NCBI GenBank assembly: GCA_001887945.1 | Contig: LDOQ01000071.1 | Span: 119,186 to 183,185 of the forward strand | Length of the DNA: 64,000 bases | DNA from: Spraguea lophii | Lineage: Eukaryota; Microsporidia; Spragueidae | Reading direction: 5' to 3' | Part shown: positions 51,519 through 61,781 of the stretch, piece by piece | Numbering within the stretch: the stretch's first letter is position 1 | Layout: each line of letters opens with the position of its first letter | Notes under the pieces: generated by a model | The model's database searches: none | Told to the model about the DNA's origin: nothing | The model's input: the letters and a program-made list of their open reading frames with translations, nothing else | Position numbers and translations under genes: made by a program

Positions 51519-51580
51519 ATCATCTATATCACTAATATTATCATCTATATCACTAATATTATCATCTATATCACATATAT
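51519..51580. repeat. 21-bp tandem repeat, about 2.8 copies
   Basis: The unit ATCATCTATATCACTAATATT is written here as positions 51519-51539, repeated directly to about 51576. It sits upstream of the cis-prenyltransferase start. Confidence 0.75.
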
Positions 51581-51606
51581 ATTTATTTATAATATTTATT
51601 TTATAT

Positions 51607-51609
51607 CCC
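51607..51609 (+). promoter_or_regulatory. CCC start-proximal motif
   Basis: ATCCCT abuts the ATG at 51611. Confidence 0.55.
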
Positions 51610-51610
51610 T

Positions 51611-53041
51611 ATGTCTTTAATAAATATATTATATAACAATATAATAAATATAATATCTATAACACATAATATAACACATAATATAATAATAAATATAATA
51701 TATAATATAATATCTATAACATTAAAGATAATAATAATATCATTAGAATATATTATAAATTCTAAGTATATGATAATCATAGGTAATCTAATAAATATTA
51801 TAATTACAAGAAATATAAAATATAAAATAAATAATAAAATAAAAGATTATACATCTATGATAGAAGAAGATAGAATAATTATAAATAATAAAATAAATAA
51901 TTATAATAATTATAATAGTGATATAGATGATTGTAGTAGAGACGATTGTAATAGAGATGGTAGAGATGATGATGGTAGTATGGATATAGATTCTAGTAAT
52001 ACTAATAATGATACTAATACTACTAATAATAATATAGATACTAACCTTACTGACCCTAAACATAATAATAATACCAATACTAACAACAATATTAATATAA
52101 TTATTACTATCATAATAAAATATATAATATTTAGAATAATAGATATTTATAATAATATTTATTATTTTATTTTTATTAATAATTTTTTATTCTTTATATT
52201 TTTATTAGAAATTATAAATATTTTATTTATTCTTTATATTTCTAATAAAAATATAAAAATAGCATTTATATGTGATGGTAATAGAAGATATAATAAAAAG
52301 TATTATAATAAAAGTGTTATATGTGATGGTAAAGATGTTATAAGTAATAGTAAATGTGTTATAGATGGTATAAGTGATAATAGAGATGGTAATAGAAATG
52401 GTAGAGATACTGAAGATAAAGAGAATAATTATAATACCACCAATACTAACAACAATACTACCAATAACAAAATTACTATTACTAACAATAATACATCTAC
52501 TATTACTACATCTACATCAACTACTACTAAAATAGAGGGTATAAAAACTATTATTATGTTATCTAAATTATGTAAATCTATTGGTATTAAAGAAGTAAGT
52601 TTTTTTGTGCTTGCTACAAAAAATTATTGTCGTGTTAGCAATGAATTGAATATTTTATACAATAATATTTTTTATAATAAAATATTTAATATTATGGGAA
52701 GAATAAAATTTTATGGTATTTTTAATAAAAAGATAGAAAAAAAATTTAAAGATTTGGAAATGAGAAATTTAGAAGATGGTTTTCTTGTAAATTTTATGTT
52801 TGGATATTCTAGTAAATATGAAATAGAAAATAATATAAAAGGTGTAGATATACCGGATATTATAATTAGAACGGGTGGAGAAAAGAGATTAAGTGATTTT
52901 ATGTTGTATGGTGCAGCAAAGGGATGTTTTATAGAATTTGTGGATATATTGTGGCCAGAGTTGTCTAATTTGCATATGGTGATGATTATTTGTAAGATGA
53001 TGGTGGAAAAATTATTATTAACAAATAATTATAATAGATAG
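51611..53041 (+). CDS. RER2: cis-prenyltransferase (dehydrodolichyl diphosphate synthase), split by Asn inserts
   Basis: Makes the long-chain polyprenyl diphosphate for dolichol, the lipid carrier of protein glycosylation, at the ER. The catalytic domain starts at FICDGNRR (219-226; the family has -MDGNRR with the catalytic Asp). It continues with GIKTIIMLSKLCKSIGIKEV (G---...C---GI--VT-Y-FS), SSKYEIENNIKG and IIRTGGEKRLSDFML (418-432), and ends with IEFVDILWPELS. Before it are about 210 residues of hydrophobic segments and an Asn/Thr/Asp loop. Between DGNRR and the next block is a second Asn/Thr-rich insert of about 85 residues. It is about 200 residues longer than usual. The second insert follows the substrate-binding loop, so folding must tolerate it. 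Confidence 0.85.
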   Translation: MSLINILYNNIINIISITHNITHNIIINIIYNIISITLKIIIISLEYIINSKYMIIIGNLINIIITRNIKYKINNKIKDYTSMIEEDRIIINNKINNYNNYNSDIDDCSRDDCNRDGRDDDGSMDIDSSNTNNDTNTTNNNIDTNLTDPKHNNNTNTNNNINIIITIIIKYIIFRIIDIYNNIYYFIFINNFLFFIFLLEIINILFILYISNKNIKIAFICDGNRRYNKKYYNKSVICDGKDVISNSKCVIDGISDNRDGNRNGRDTEDKENNYNTTNTNNNTTNNKITITNNNTSTITTSTSTTTKIEGIKTIIMLSKLCKSIGIKEVSFFVLATKNYCRVSNELNILYNNIFYNKIFNIMGRIKFYGIFNKKIEKKFKDLEMRNLEDGFLVNFMFGYSSKYEIENNIKGVDIPDIIIRTGGEKRLSDFMLYGAAKGCFIEFVDILWPELSNLHMVMIICKMMVEKLLLTNNYNR

Positions 53042-53284
53042 AATGGAATAAAGTGGAATGATAGATAGTGATATGGTATTAATATAGTAGTAGAATGATA
53101 GAAATTAATTTAAAATTATTTTGAAATAATAAATTTAATAAATTTTTTTAATTCATTTATTTAAAACTTTAATAATAATAATAAAATAGTAATGATAATA
53201 TTATACATTAGAATAATAATAAAATATTAAAGAATTACTTATCATCATTACTTACAATTATAAAATATTCATAATTAAAAAATT

Positions 53285-54871
53285 TTAATTATCGGATTTC
53301 ATTGCCGGAAAGTAGAGTACGTCTTTTATATTGGCTGCATTCGTAAGATACATCACAAGACGATCTATTCCTATTCCCCATCCACCTGTAGGTGGAAGTG
53401 CATATTCTAATGCCATGCAGAAACCTTCGTCAAACATCATCGCTTCATCATCTCCTGCATCCTTATCTTTTACTTGTTGGTCGAATCTTTCTCTTTGGTC
53501 AACGGGATTGTTTAATTCAGTGTATGCATTTATTATTTCTTTTTTGTTGATGAAAAGTTCAAATCTTTCAGTTAGGTATTTGTTTTTACGGTGGGTTTTT
53601 GCTAATGGTGACATTACTACAGGGTGGTTGATCAAAAATGTTGGGTGGATGCATTCTGGTTCAATGTATTCGCTCGCTAGTTTATCTAATGCTCTCGTCA
53701 TGTTGATGGGTTCTTCTAATTCAATATTGTTTTCATTGCAATATTTTACGATACTTTGTAATGTTTCGTTTTTTTCTAAGCTTTCTCCTGTAAGATTTAA
53801 TCCTGTTTTATTTTTAATTTCTTCTAGGAAATCAATTCTTCTAAATGGTTTTTTGAAGCTGATTTCTGTTGTTTCTTTTATTCCGTTTTTTTCTATTTCA
53901 TAACATATTTTTTCTTCTCCTTTTACTTCTTTAACCATTCCCACTAATAAATCTTCTGTCATTTCCATAAGATCGTTATAATCTGCATATGCCATATAGA
54001 ATTCACAAGATGTAAATTCTGGATTATGCGTAAGATCTATTCCTTCGTTTCTAAATTGTTTTCCTATTTCAAATACTCTGTTTAATCCTCCGACTATTAA
54101 TTTTTTATGGTAAAGTTCAGGGCTTACTCTTAAATAGAAATTTGATTTCAATTCATTATGGAATGTAACAAATGGTTTTGCTGCTGCACCACCTGGGATA
54201 TTATTGAGTATTGGTGTTTCTACTTCGATAAATTCTCTTTGTATCAAAAAATCTCTAAGATAATTAATAACTTTCGATCTTGTAATAAATCTATTTCTTG
54301 ATTCCATATTTAAGATTAAATCCAAATATCTTCTCCTATAAATTAATTCTGTATCTTTTAATCCAAAATGTTCTACTGGCAAAGTTCTCAAGCATGGTGA
54401 TAATATAATTATATCATCAACAAAAATAGATAGTTCATCTGTTTTTGTTTTACCCGGATAACCTGTAAATCCTACAATATCTCCTCTTTTTATATTTTTT
54501 ACCATTTCTTTAAGATTTGTTTTTCCATCCTCTGCATTATTTGCTATAATGACAATCTGTATAATCTCACCATCATCTAATATTTTATAGAAATTAACTC
54601 TACCTATATTTCTTGTTGCTACTACTCTTCCAGCCATAGATACTTCTTCTTCAGATTTCGAATTACTCTGACATGTTGAATATTTTGATTTTATTTCTTT
54701 TATGGTATTCTTTACGTGGAATTTATGAGGATATACATTCTTTCCTTGTTTTAAACTGTTACTGATAGATTCGAGTCTTTGAAGGTAAAATGCATCTGTT
54801 GCTTCAGTAGTGTTTGCAGAATCTGTTTCCATTGATTTTATATCTTTTTTGATATTTTCTGGTTGTGACAT
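53285..54871 (-). CDS. KRS1: Lysyl-tRNA synthetase, class II
   Basis: Charges tRNA-Lys in the cytoplasm. An N-terminal extension leads to the OB-fold anticodon-binding domain (MAGRVVATRNIGRVNFYKI from about residue 79). The catalytic domain shows motif 1 (FIEVETPIL, about 214-222), motif 2 (FRNEGIDLTHNPEF, about 273-286), the PTFLINHPVVMSPLAK block, ELNNPVDQRERF, and motif 3 (GGWGIGIDRLVM, about 496-507). Length 528 is typical and there is no Asn insert. The ATG at 54871 is preferred to one 36 nt upstream because a C-run (ACCCCCA) directly precedes it and the extra 12 residues are hydrophobic and not conserved. Confidence 0.95.
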   Translation of the reverse strand: MSQPENIKKDIKSMETDSANTTEATDAFYLQRLESISNSLKQGKNVYPHKFHVKNTIKEIKSKYSTCQSNSKSEEEVSMAGRVVATRNIGRVNFYKILDDGEIIQIVIIANNAEDGKTNLKEMVKNIKRGDIVGFTGYPGKTKTDELSIFVDDIIILSPCLRTLPVEHFGLKDTELIYRRRYLDLILNMESRNRFITRSKVINYLRDFLIQREFIEVETPILNNIPGGAAAKPFVTFHNELKSNFYLRVSPELYHKKLIVGGLNRVFEIGKQFRNEGIDLTHNPEFTSCEFYMAYADYNDLMEMTEDLLVGMVKEVKGEEKICYEIEKNGIKETTEISFKKPFRRIDFLEEIKNKTGLNLTGESLEKNETLQSIVKYCNENNIELEEPINMTRALDKLASEYIEPECIHPTFLINHPVVMSPLAKTHRKNKYLTERFELFINKKEIINAYTELNNPVDQRERFDQQVKDKDAGDDEAMMFDEGFCMALEYALPPTGGWGIGIDRLVMYLTNAANIKDVLYFPAMKSDN

Positions 54872-54872
54872 T

Positions 54873-54877
54873 GGGGG
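54873..54877 (-). promoter_or_regulatory. CCCCC start-proximal motif
   Basis: ATACCCCCA abuts the minus-strand ATG at 54871 and decides the LysRS start. Confidence 0.6.
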
Positions 54878-54959
54878 TATGGAAATAAACAAAAAAAGAA
54901 GTTTCATTAAAAAAATTTTAATGTTTATGTTATGATTTTTTTAATATTCTTGGATATTA

Positions 54960-55442
54960 AAAAAATCTGCTTAGTCTAGCGGTTTGTGGGGTAGCAGGTA
55001 AATTCTAAGATTGGCAGGTTCGAACCCCTCACCGAGAATAATTTTCAAAATAATGATAATAGATAGAAGGGAAGAAAAGGGAAAGGATGTTGAGTGGGTG
55101 AGGGCTCGATAACGTAATATTAATTATCTCTGTACGATGATTCCATTACTAGATTAAAGTAATATTTGGCTAATATAAGTACGATCTTTGTATTGATTTG
55201 TGACTCGGTCAATATTATACCAAGAATGAGGTTGGCATTTCTAAAAAACAGTGAGAGGCAACGAACGTATATCATACGCAAAATTTTAATTATTTAAAAC
55301 ATAAGATGAAATGAGATTCATACATATCTGTAGCAAACTCAATTAATACAAAATTAAATATGCTTTAGAACCCAAGGTCATAAACTATTGTGTTCCACGG
55401 TCGGCCAGGAAACTTCTATAAATAAAAGTTTCATTAAAAAAT
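54960..55442 (+). mobile_element. SINE copy with probable target-site duplication
   Basis: A box-like TAGTCTAGCGG and a B box that has lost one T (AGGTCGAACCCC, about 55018-55028) are followed by the full body. The conserved tail TATAAATAAAAGTTTCATT and an A run end the copy. TTGGATATTA (54950-54959) and TTGGATGTTA (55443-55452) flank the copy and match at 9 of 10 positions. It lies about 90 bp upstream of LysRS in the opposite orientation. Confidence 0.8.
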
Positions 55443-55525
55443 TTGGATGTTACCAGAGAAGTATTAGAAAAACCACCGACAAAATGGATTGAATTTTACT
55501 TATTATTTTCTTTTTTTAAAAATAT

Positions 55526-55955
55526 AGTTTTTATTTAACGAAGTTTTCGGACGGTCGCGGCCTACAATGGCCTTTGGTTATTAAGGTATGTTTAAACTTG
55601 TACTTATTGGTTTCATTTTATTCCATACCCACATATTTGGACTTTGTATATGGAACGATTATCATTCGATCTGGTTTAATAGGGTTAGAATTTCCCTTTT
55701 TAATATAATACTGGCCAAATCATAAATCAACACGGGGATTGAAATTATGCCAGCTAAACTTTATTTTAATCTGATATCGGATCCACCGTACAAAATATAA
55801 TTAATCTTATGATCAAAGTCGTACCCACCCAACAACCTTCTTCCTCTCTTCTCCTCTTCTGCTTTTCATTTTATTTTTTGAAAATTTTCTGGTGTGAGGG
55901 ATTCGAAATCCTTAAGTCTGAGATTTAGTTACCATCTCATGTTCACACAACTAAA
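55526..55955 (-). mobile_element. SINE copy, minus orientation, forming an inverted pair
   Basis: On the minus strand: GATTTCGAATCCCTCACACC (B-box remnant), the AGAAGAGGAG purine stretch, TTTAATCTGATATCGG, GGGGATTGA and the GGCCGCGACCGTCC hairpin region near the 3' end. Several dozen substitutions separate it from copy 1. It faces the 54960 copy with about 80 bp between them. Confidence 0.75.
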
Positions 55956-56083
55956 TAGGCAATTACACATAAAATTATATAAGAAGAAATTAAATAAATA
56001 AAAAAATTATGTTTTTAACTTTTATTCAGATCATTTTTACTTTCGACATTGACGTTTAACTTATTTTTAAATATCTAATCAAA

Positions 56084-56608
56084 TCAAATATCTAGAGGTG
56101 GTTGTCTTTTATCAAAAGGCAAAAACCGATATCTATAGATAGGATCTCGCATTAAATATGTATCCTGACGAAAGTCAAACTCATTACTTTCGTCGGATTC
56201 CGAAGAAACATATAAACCTTTTGCAGTATCATACTTACGTTTTTTTATTCTGTCTTTTTTTGGAGGGTTTTTAATTATTTCGTTATTTGAAGATTGATCA
56301 TCATATTCGAAATAAGATATAAATTTTGAACACAAATCATATACATATTTTTTAACACATGAATTTATCATCCATATCGAATTTTGGTGTTGTTGTATTG
56401 TTTCGTTTTTTTCAATTTTGTTATGAATCTCATTATTTTCTTCATCCAAACAACTTTTCGAATGGATATCTTCTTTAAGATCTGGCGATTTATCTAAAAC
56501 AAGATCTTCAGAATGATTATTGAGACCTGTTTTTTGTTTTAATATCTGAGACGAATAAATCTTATTAACAATAAAAATAAATATTTTCAATGTTATACAA
56601 ATCTTCAT
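56084..56608 (-). CDS. Small probable secreted protein, 174 aa
   Basis: The ATG at 56608 starts MKICITLKIFIFIVNKIYSS, a good signal peptide. A non-ATG codon 33 nt upstream is ignored. The mature part is hydrophilic with four Cys, an ENNEIHNKIEKNE acidic stretch, a KNPPKKDRIKKRKYD basic patch and a Tyr/Arg-rich C-terminus (DPIYRYRFLPFDKRQPP). No family is recognised. There is no CCC motif. The neighbours are SINEs on one side and transposon relics on the other, which is typical for lineage-specific secreted genes. Confidence 0.55.
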   Translation of the reverse strand: MKICITLKIFIFIVNKIYSSQILKQKTGLNNHSEDLVLDKSPDLKEDIHSKSCLDEENNEIHNKIEKNETIQQHQNSIWMINSCVKKYVYDLCSKFISYFEYDDQSSNNEIIKNPPKKDRIKKRKYDTAKGLYVSSESDESNEFDFRQDTYLMRDPIYRYRFLPFDKRQPPLDI

Positions 56609-57409
56609 GATCTTAACAATACCAATTCCTTTTATACACAATATTTACAATTAATTAACCAAATATAAAAAAACAAAAAGGAAATGCGACTTTATGGTAA
56701 ATTAAATTATTTTTTATATAAAACATTTATTATTTAAAGAAAGGATTTTTATCTATTTTGGATTCACAGGATTAAAATTTGATTTCTATATTTAAATAAT
56801 ACTCGGATCACCAATGGATGTGTTTATATACAACATCATCCACTTTATTTTAAATTAAAATTTCGTATATTTAAAACGACTTCTAGCATTTGTTAGATTA
56901 AAACTGTTTTAATATATTATAAATGATGACTAATATTAATATCTTGAGATTATTACACGATTTAATATACAATCAAAGATATAAATTAGTAATAAATAAA
57001 AATACTTACTTTTTAAGGCATATTACATTTTTAAGGGGTATTGATGATAAACTCTAAGGAAATTTTTATTTTTATTCTATTTCTTTTGTCGAACACATAT
57101 ATTATAACATTTTTTCGTAAAAAGAATCTCAATATGTCAAAGTTATATTCTTATTTAAATTTTCTATTAAAGCGTATATCTAAATAATATTCTGTATTTA
57201 TTATTTAATTTACTCAATCCATCCATATATCCCAATATTTTATATTAGATTTAAAAAAGGTAAATATACTGGAAGTTTAATATTATAAAAAATTTGTGAT
57301 ATAATAATCGACAAATATAAAATACTATTTAAAATTTAAGGAGTTGTCTTTATCCGAATACAAAATTAATTGGATAACAATGATGTAATATTTACTTGCT
57401 TATACATAT
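56609..57409. other. Gene-free AT-rich stretch
   Basis: No ORF or element was recognised. Confidence 0.5.
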
Positions 57410-57550
57410 TCTAGTCATTAGATTAAAACAATGTTTGATTAACTTTGTATTGATTATCGATCCAGTCAGTACTATGCTATAAAAGAACTATGAATTTGGT
57501 TAGGACTTAGCAGAGGAAAAGCGACGTAGATTTTTATACGTGAAGTATAT
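57410..57550 (+). mobile_element. Decayed SINE fragment (central body)
   Basis: TCATTAGATTAAAACAATGTT, GTATTGATTATCGATCCAGTCAGTACTATGC and AGCAGAGGAAAAGCGACGTA align in order with the intact SINE body (CTAGATTAAAGTAGTGTT, GTATCGATTTGTGACTCGGCC..., GCGACGTG). Confidence 0.6.
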
Positions 57551-58149
57551 GAAAAATCGAAGATTTATTATATTAATCTATCAAAAAATCTATGATGCGT
57601 AAAATCTAACTTTTTTTTATTTTCACCAGAGGGGAATAAAACTTTCTATTTGTATATTATTACTAGAGTATTACATCTTTGGATAAAATTAAGGACATCC
57701 AAAAAACAAACATGTATAAATAAAAAATGAAATTTATTCATATTAAAATATTATATAATATATTATTTTTTCTTGATTTCCGATTGTTTCTATATATTAA
57801 TATTTTGAAAAAATCACTGTTTTTTTGAATAATCCCGAATGTAAAATTAAGTCTCCTCAACAGTAAAAATCAAATATTAGATAAAAATAATTATATAAAT
57901 ATGTTTATTATAAGAAATAAAAATCTTTATTACCGTATTCATGATTTATGGGATAATTTCTTAAATAATAATGATACATTGATCGTGAAATTACATGGTC
58001 ACAAAAGTTTTGTTAAAGACCAGATTTAGTTAATAAATTATACTTAGAAAATTTATGATGGAAACCGTTTTATTTAATATCCAATTTTTTAAATATCTAC
58101 AAGAAGAAAATCATTCTTTGATAGATATTGTTTAATACATCAATCATTT
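57551..58149. other. No recognisable gene; possible LTR
   Basis: If the gypsy relic is read correctly its 3' LTR would begin at about 58188 and run leftward into this stretch. A second LTR for comparison was not found. Confidence 0.3.
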
Positions 58150-60450
58150 ACTTATTAGCAATCCCCTCATTTAATTATGTATATAACATTCCGCCCCCTC
58201 GAAAGAAAAAACCCACCTTAATAATTTAATATTTTAATGTCCATTCTGGAAAGCCTGTTTATTCTTCCATATTCACAATATCAAGGTTAATGTAAACTTT
58301 CGTTATTTTATGTAAGCTTGCATAACAATGTTTGGTTTTATAATATATCATATTTTTTCATATATACTTTATCATTTATTTGTAATGTTCTATCTTTTAT
58401 CTTTTCATTGGATTTCCCGATTATACTTTTAATATATTCATTTCGGTTCTTAATGTATTCTAATACTTTATTATTTTTTTTTGTTGATGATTCTAATATT
58501 TTTAATGAAATATGATGTATGGAAATATTATAATAATCGTTGATATTGTTTTCAATTCTTTTAAAATAAAAGATAATAGCTTGTAAGATAAAATCTTTAT
58601 AATCTTAACGGCTATTTGGTTGAATCTTTTTGAGATTCAATTTGAGTCAGGTTATACGTAAAAATTAATCATGGTTTATCTTTAAACCAGATAAATATTT
58701 TTTAAATCCCGACCTTATATATTAACGTCCATTATCTGTTATCAGTTATTGGGCATTTCGTATTTTTTAAAAAATAATTTAAAGCCTGTTTTCGACGACA
58801 TCCTTTGGAAACTGTAAACATCTGTGAACCTATAAAAGGTATTTGTTATTAATAAAATACTAAAATTATTTGAATTTAAGGACAATTGAAACACAAACCT
58901 TGAAAAATCTTATTAAATCGCATTAATAACTTTAAAAGGTCTAGTTACAGATATAATTTCTTCATTTTTCCATAGTTTTTTTGGCATAGTTCGCCTTTAC
59001 TGATCATGCTCTGAAGTTGTTCATAAGTTATGTTTTTTAGAATTCAATAATTATGAAAGTTCATGTCGTTCCTGATGAGCATAAACTTGATGTCGTTTTA
59101 ATATTGCAATAGTGTTGGAATGTTTTCTCTCCAAGATAAAACATCTAGATAAGAAAGTGACGGCAATATTATTTGTTCCTTTAATATATTATACGATAAG
59201 TCATAAGATATGAGATGTTCTTCTCATTTTGCAATTTTTTGAAGATGGATTTTTACTAGGGAAATTAAGTTTTTGTTGTGTACACTTATAATGATATTAA
59301 CACAGGAAAAAAGTGTTTTGAATCTTTCGATCGTTTTATATATAACGTAAAATCATTTTTCTATTATTGAATATTTATGCTCGGTTTCATTTGATTTATG
59401 AATTTAAATAGACACCACTCATGTTTTCGATATACAACACTGCTAATAATTGAATTAAAAACATCCATTTCCAATAAAAATCCTTTTTTATAATCGAATT
59501 TAAGAATAGATTCTTCTCCAACTCCGACGACAATATTTTTTCCGGCATTCTTTTTTTCATAAGTTCAGGAATACGACAAGCGTAATTTAATTTATTAGTT
59601 AAAAGGTATTTTTATAGACGTTTAAAATTTTTTGTAATTGTTTCTTACTGGTCGAATGTTTATATTCGTATATTCACTGATTTTGTAAGTTTTGAAACAC
59701 ATTCTTTTTCGCAGATAAAATATTCTAGATAATCGAGTTATTTCCGTCAGAATTCGGATTTACATAAATTTATATCATTATGTTTTTTCTTAATAAAGAT
59801 AATACCACCTTTACATATTCTAAATACTTTCCTCTTGTTTCAGTATATATAAGTATATCATTTAAAAAAAATTAACGCAAGTTTGGAGTACTAATATATT
59901 ATCCATTGCACATTGAAATAATCGGGAGTAGTTATTAAGCCCAAAGATAATCTAGTAAGTTCATATGATCTCCTAAAATTTAGAAGACTGCATACATCAT
60001 TGATTCTTGGTTTATCGCAATTTAGGATATCCCAAATTTAAATTATATTACAAAAATAATGATATCGAGAATATGTTTAAGGCATTCACAAGATTTGCAT
60101 ATAAGTAAAGACATTACGCCGGAAATTTATCAAGTATAACATAAACAACAGCCGTTTTCCTTTGGAACAGAGAAGGCAGGAAATATATGTCGAAGTCTAC
60201 TTTTTGTATTATATTCTCGTCTAAAGATATATATTAGATTTTATCTTTTAATCCGAATTTATAAAGAGTTAAATGGTGTTCTTTCTTGGTTTGAAATCGA
60301 AATTTTAACTTAAATTTTATGTTCGAAATCTTTATAACGTCCAACATTATCTTATAATTTGTATTTAGAAAGAATTTCATTTAATTTTATTTGTTTCAAA
60401 AATAATATTTTATGGGTTATTCCCGAGTTACTATATATGGGTACCCATTC
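58150..60450 (-). mobile_element. Ty3/gypsy-type LTR retrotransposon relic
   Basis: Minus-strand fragments follow the pol order. At about 60200-60030: KTAVVYVILDKFPA ... NALNIFSISLFL (RT blocks resembling KTRVV-DYR-LN and KIFS-IDFKSGY). At 59950-59885: FGLNNYSRLFQCAMDNIL (the PFGL-NAP--FQ-AMD-IL block). At about 59860: MIYLYI in place of the YLDDILI active site. At about 59400-59340: ETEHKYSIIEK (RNase H TE--YSI-EKE). Stops and shifts are frequent. At the far end a GAGGGGGCGG purine stretch (58191-58201) directly precedes TGTTATATA, which looks like a polypurine tract and the start of a 3' LTR. It is inactive. Confidence 0.7.
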
Positions 60451-60589
60451 AACTTTAAACCATCTTCCATTTAATTTAATAAAACACCAATTTTTGTTTT
60501 TTTTGGGATAATATTATTCTAAAACGTATGAAAAATTTACATCGCAAATTAAGATATTTATCAAGAGAATAAAAGTGATACATGAATAA

Positions 60590-61610
60590 TCATACGAATA
60601 TAAAAAGCAAGACAATTATAATCATTACACCTCGAAAAAATGAAAAAAATATCAAACAAACTGAGAGTAAGAGTTATATTATTAAAAAATAAAAAATATA
60701 CAGTCAAATCATGAAAAACGTCCTTAATATAAAATTCCAAACACTATACGGTATGTTAAGGATCTTTAATTGGGAAGGTCTAATAAAAAAAGAAGATTTG
60801 ATGTAATAATCTAAAAAATTAAATATTAAGAAGAGGAAGAATATAATTTCAAAAGTTAGAGAGTTTGTTATTATAGTACAGCAAAATCTCGTAGAACACA
60901 GAACGTGAAATCTAATGTACGAGTAAACAAATTTACAATAGATCGTGCATTACACGATGTTATCTTTACTGTGAAAAAGGTTTCGACTATTCCTGAAAGG
61001 AAAGGCGATGGAAATACAAGAGATGTTTATCAAAAAATAATTCGATAAGATATTAAAAATAGGTTATAAAAATTTTATTTTTGTAAATACAATGGATTTT
61101 AATGTTTTTATGAATGCGAACATGGCTGTTCTCCTAAAAACACCCCGTTAACATGATGGTGTCAAATATAGGAACAAAAATACATCTGTAATAACATCAG
61201 TTAATAAGTATTGAAAAATATATTATTACTTTAATTATTATCCCGTAAATGGAGTTGATTTTAACAATTATATTATCAGATTACTAGAAAAATATTCAGA
61301 AAAAGGTATATCACAACTTATTTTAATAATTGACAATGCTAGAATACATCATTATTTTGAAGTGAAATGAGTAAAATATAATATAGAAGTATAATATTTG
61401 CCCTTATACTCATCCCAACTTAATATCATTGAGAATTGTTTTGGTAAATGAAAAATTATGTTGCACAGCAAAAAGTAAATAATGAAAGGGAATCGAATAA
61501 TTCTATTTAAATGAATTTAAAGAAATAATTGAAAAGGATCTTACTGAGTACTGTAAAAAGTTTTTAAGAGTTACCGATATGTGTAAACAAAAAATTCATT
61601 AATTCATTAA
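60590..61610 (+). mobile_element. IS630/Tc1-type transposase relic
   Basis: Plus-strand fragments: LIKKEDLM ... LNIKKRKNIISKVREFV (N-terminal helix region), NTMDFNVFMN (first Asp block, -DE--F---), LILIIDNARIHHYFEV (second Asp block at about 61320) and LPLYSSQLNIIENCFG (third block ending in the catalytic Glu, at about 61410). The last two blocks keep good similarity, but stops break the frame. The SINE at 61782 sits about 170 bp downstream. No terminal repeats were identified. Confidence 0.65.
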
Positions 61611-61768
61611 ATTTTATTGTTTTATTAAATTAAAAGGAAAATTCTATAATTTAAAAATCGAATTAAAAGTAGTTATAAGTATAATTAAAAAATTTATACC
61701 TTCACGTTTTGTAAAAAATTTACAGAAACGAAATTATTTGAAGAAATTTAATAAATATAAAACAATTA

Positions 61769-61781
61769 ACTTTCAATTACA
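61769..61781. repeat. Target-site duplication, left copy
   Basis: ACTTTCAATTACA, identical to 62273-62285 on the other side of the SINE. Confidence 0.85.
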
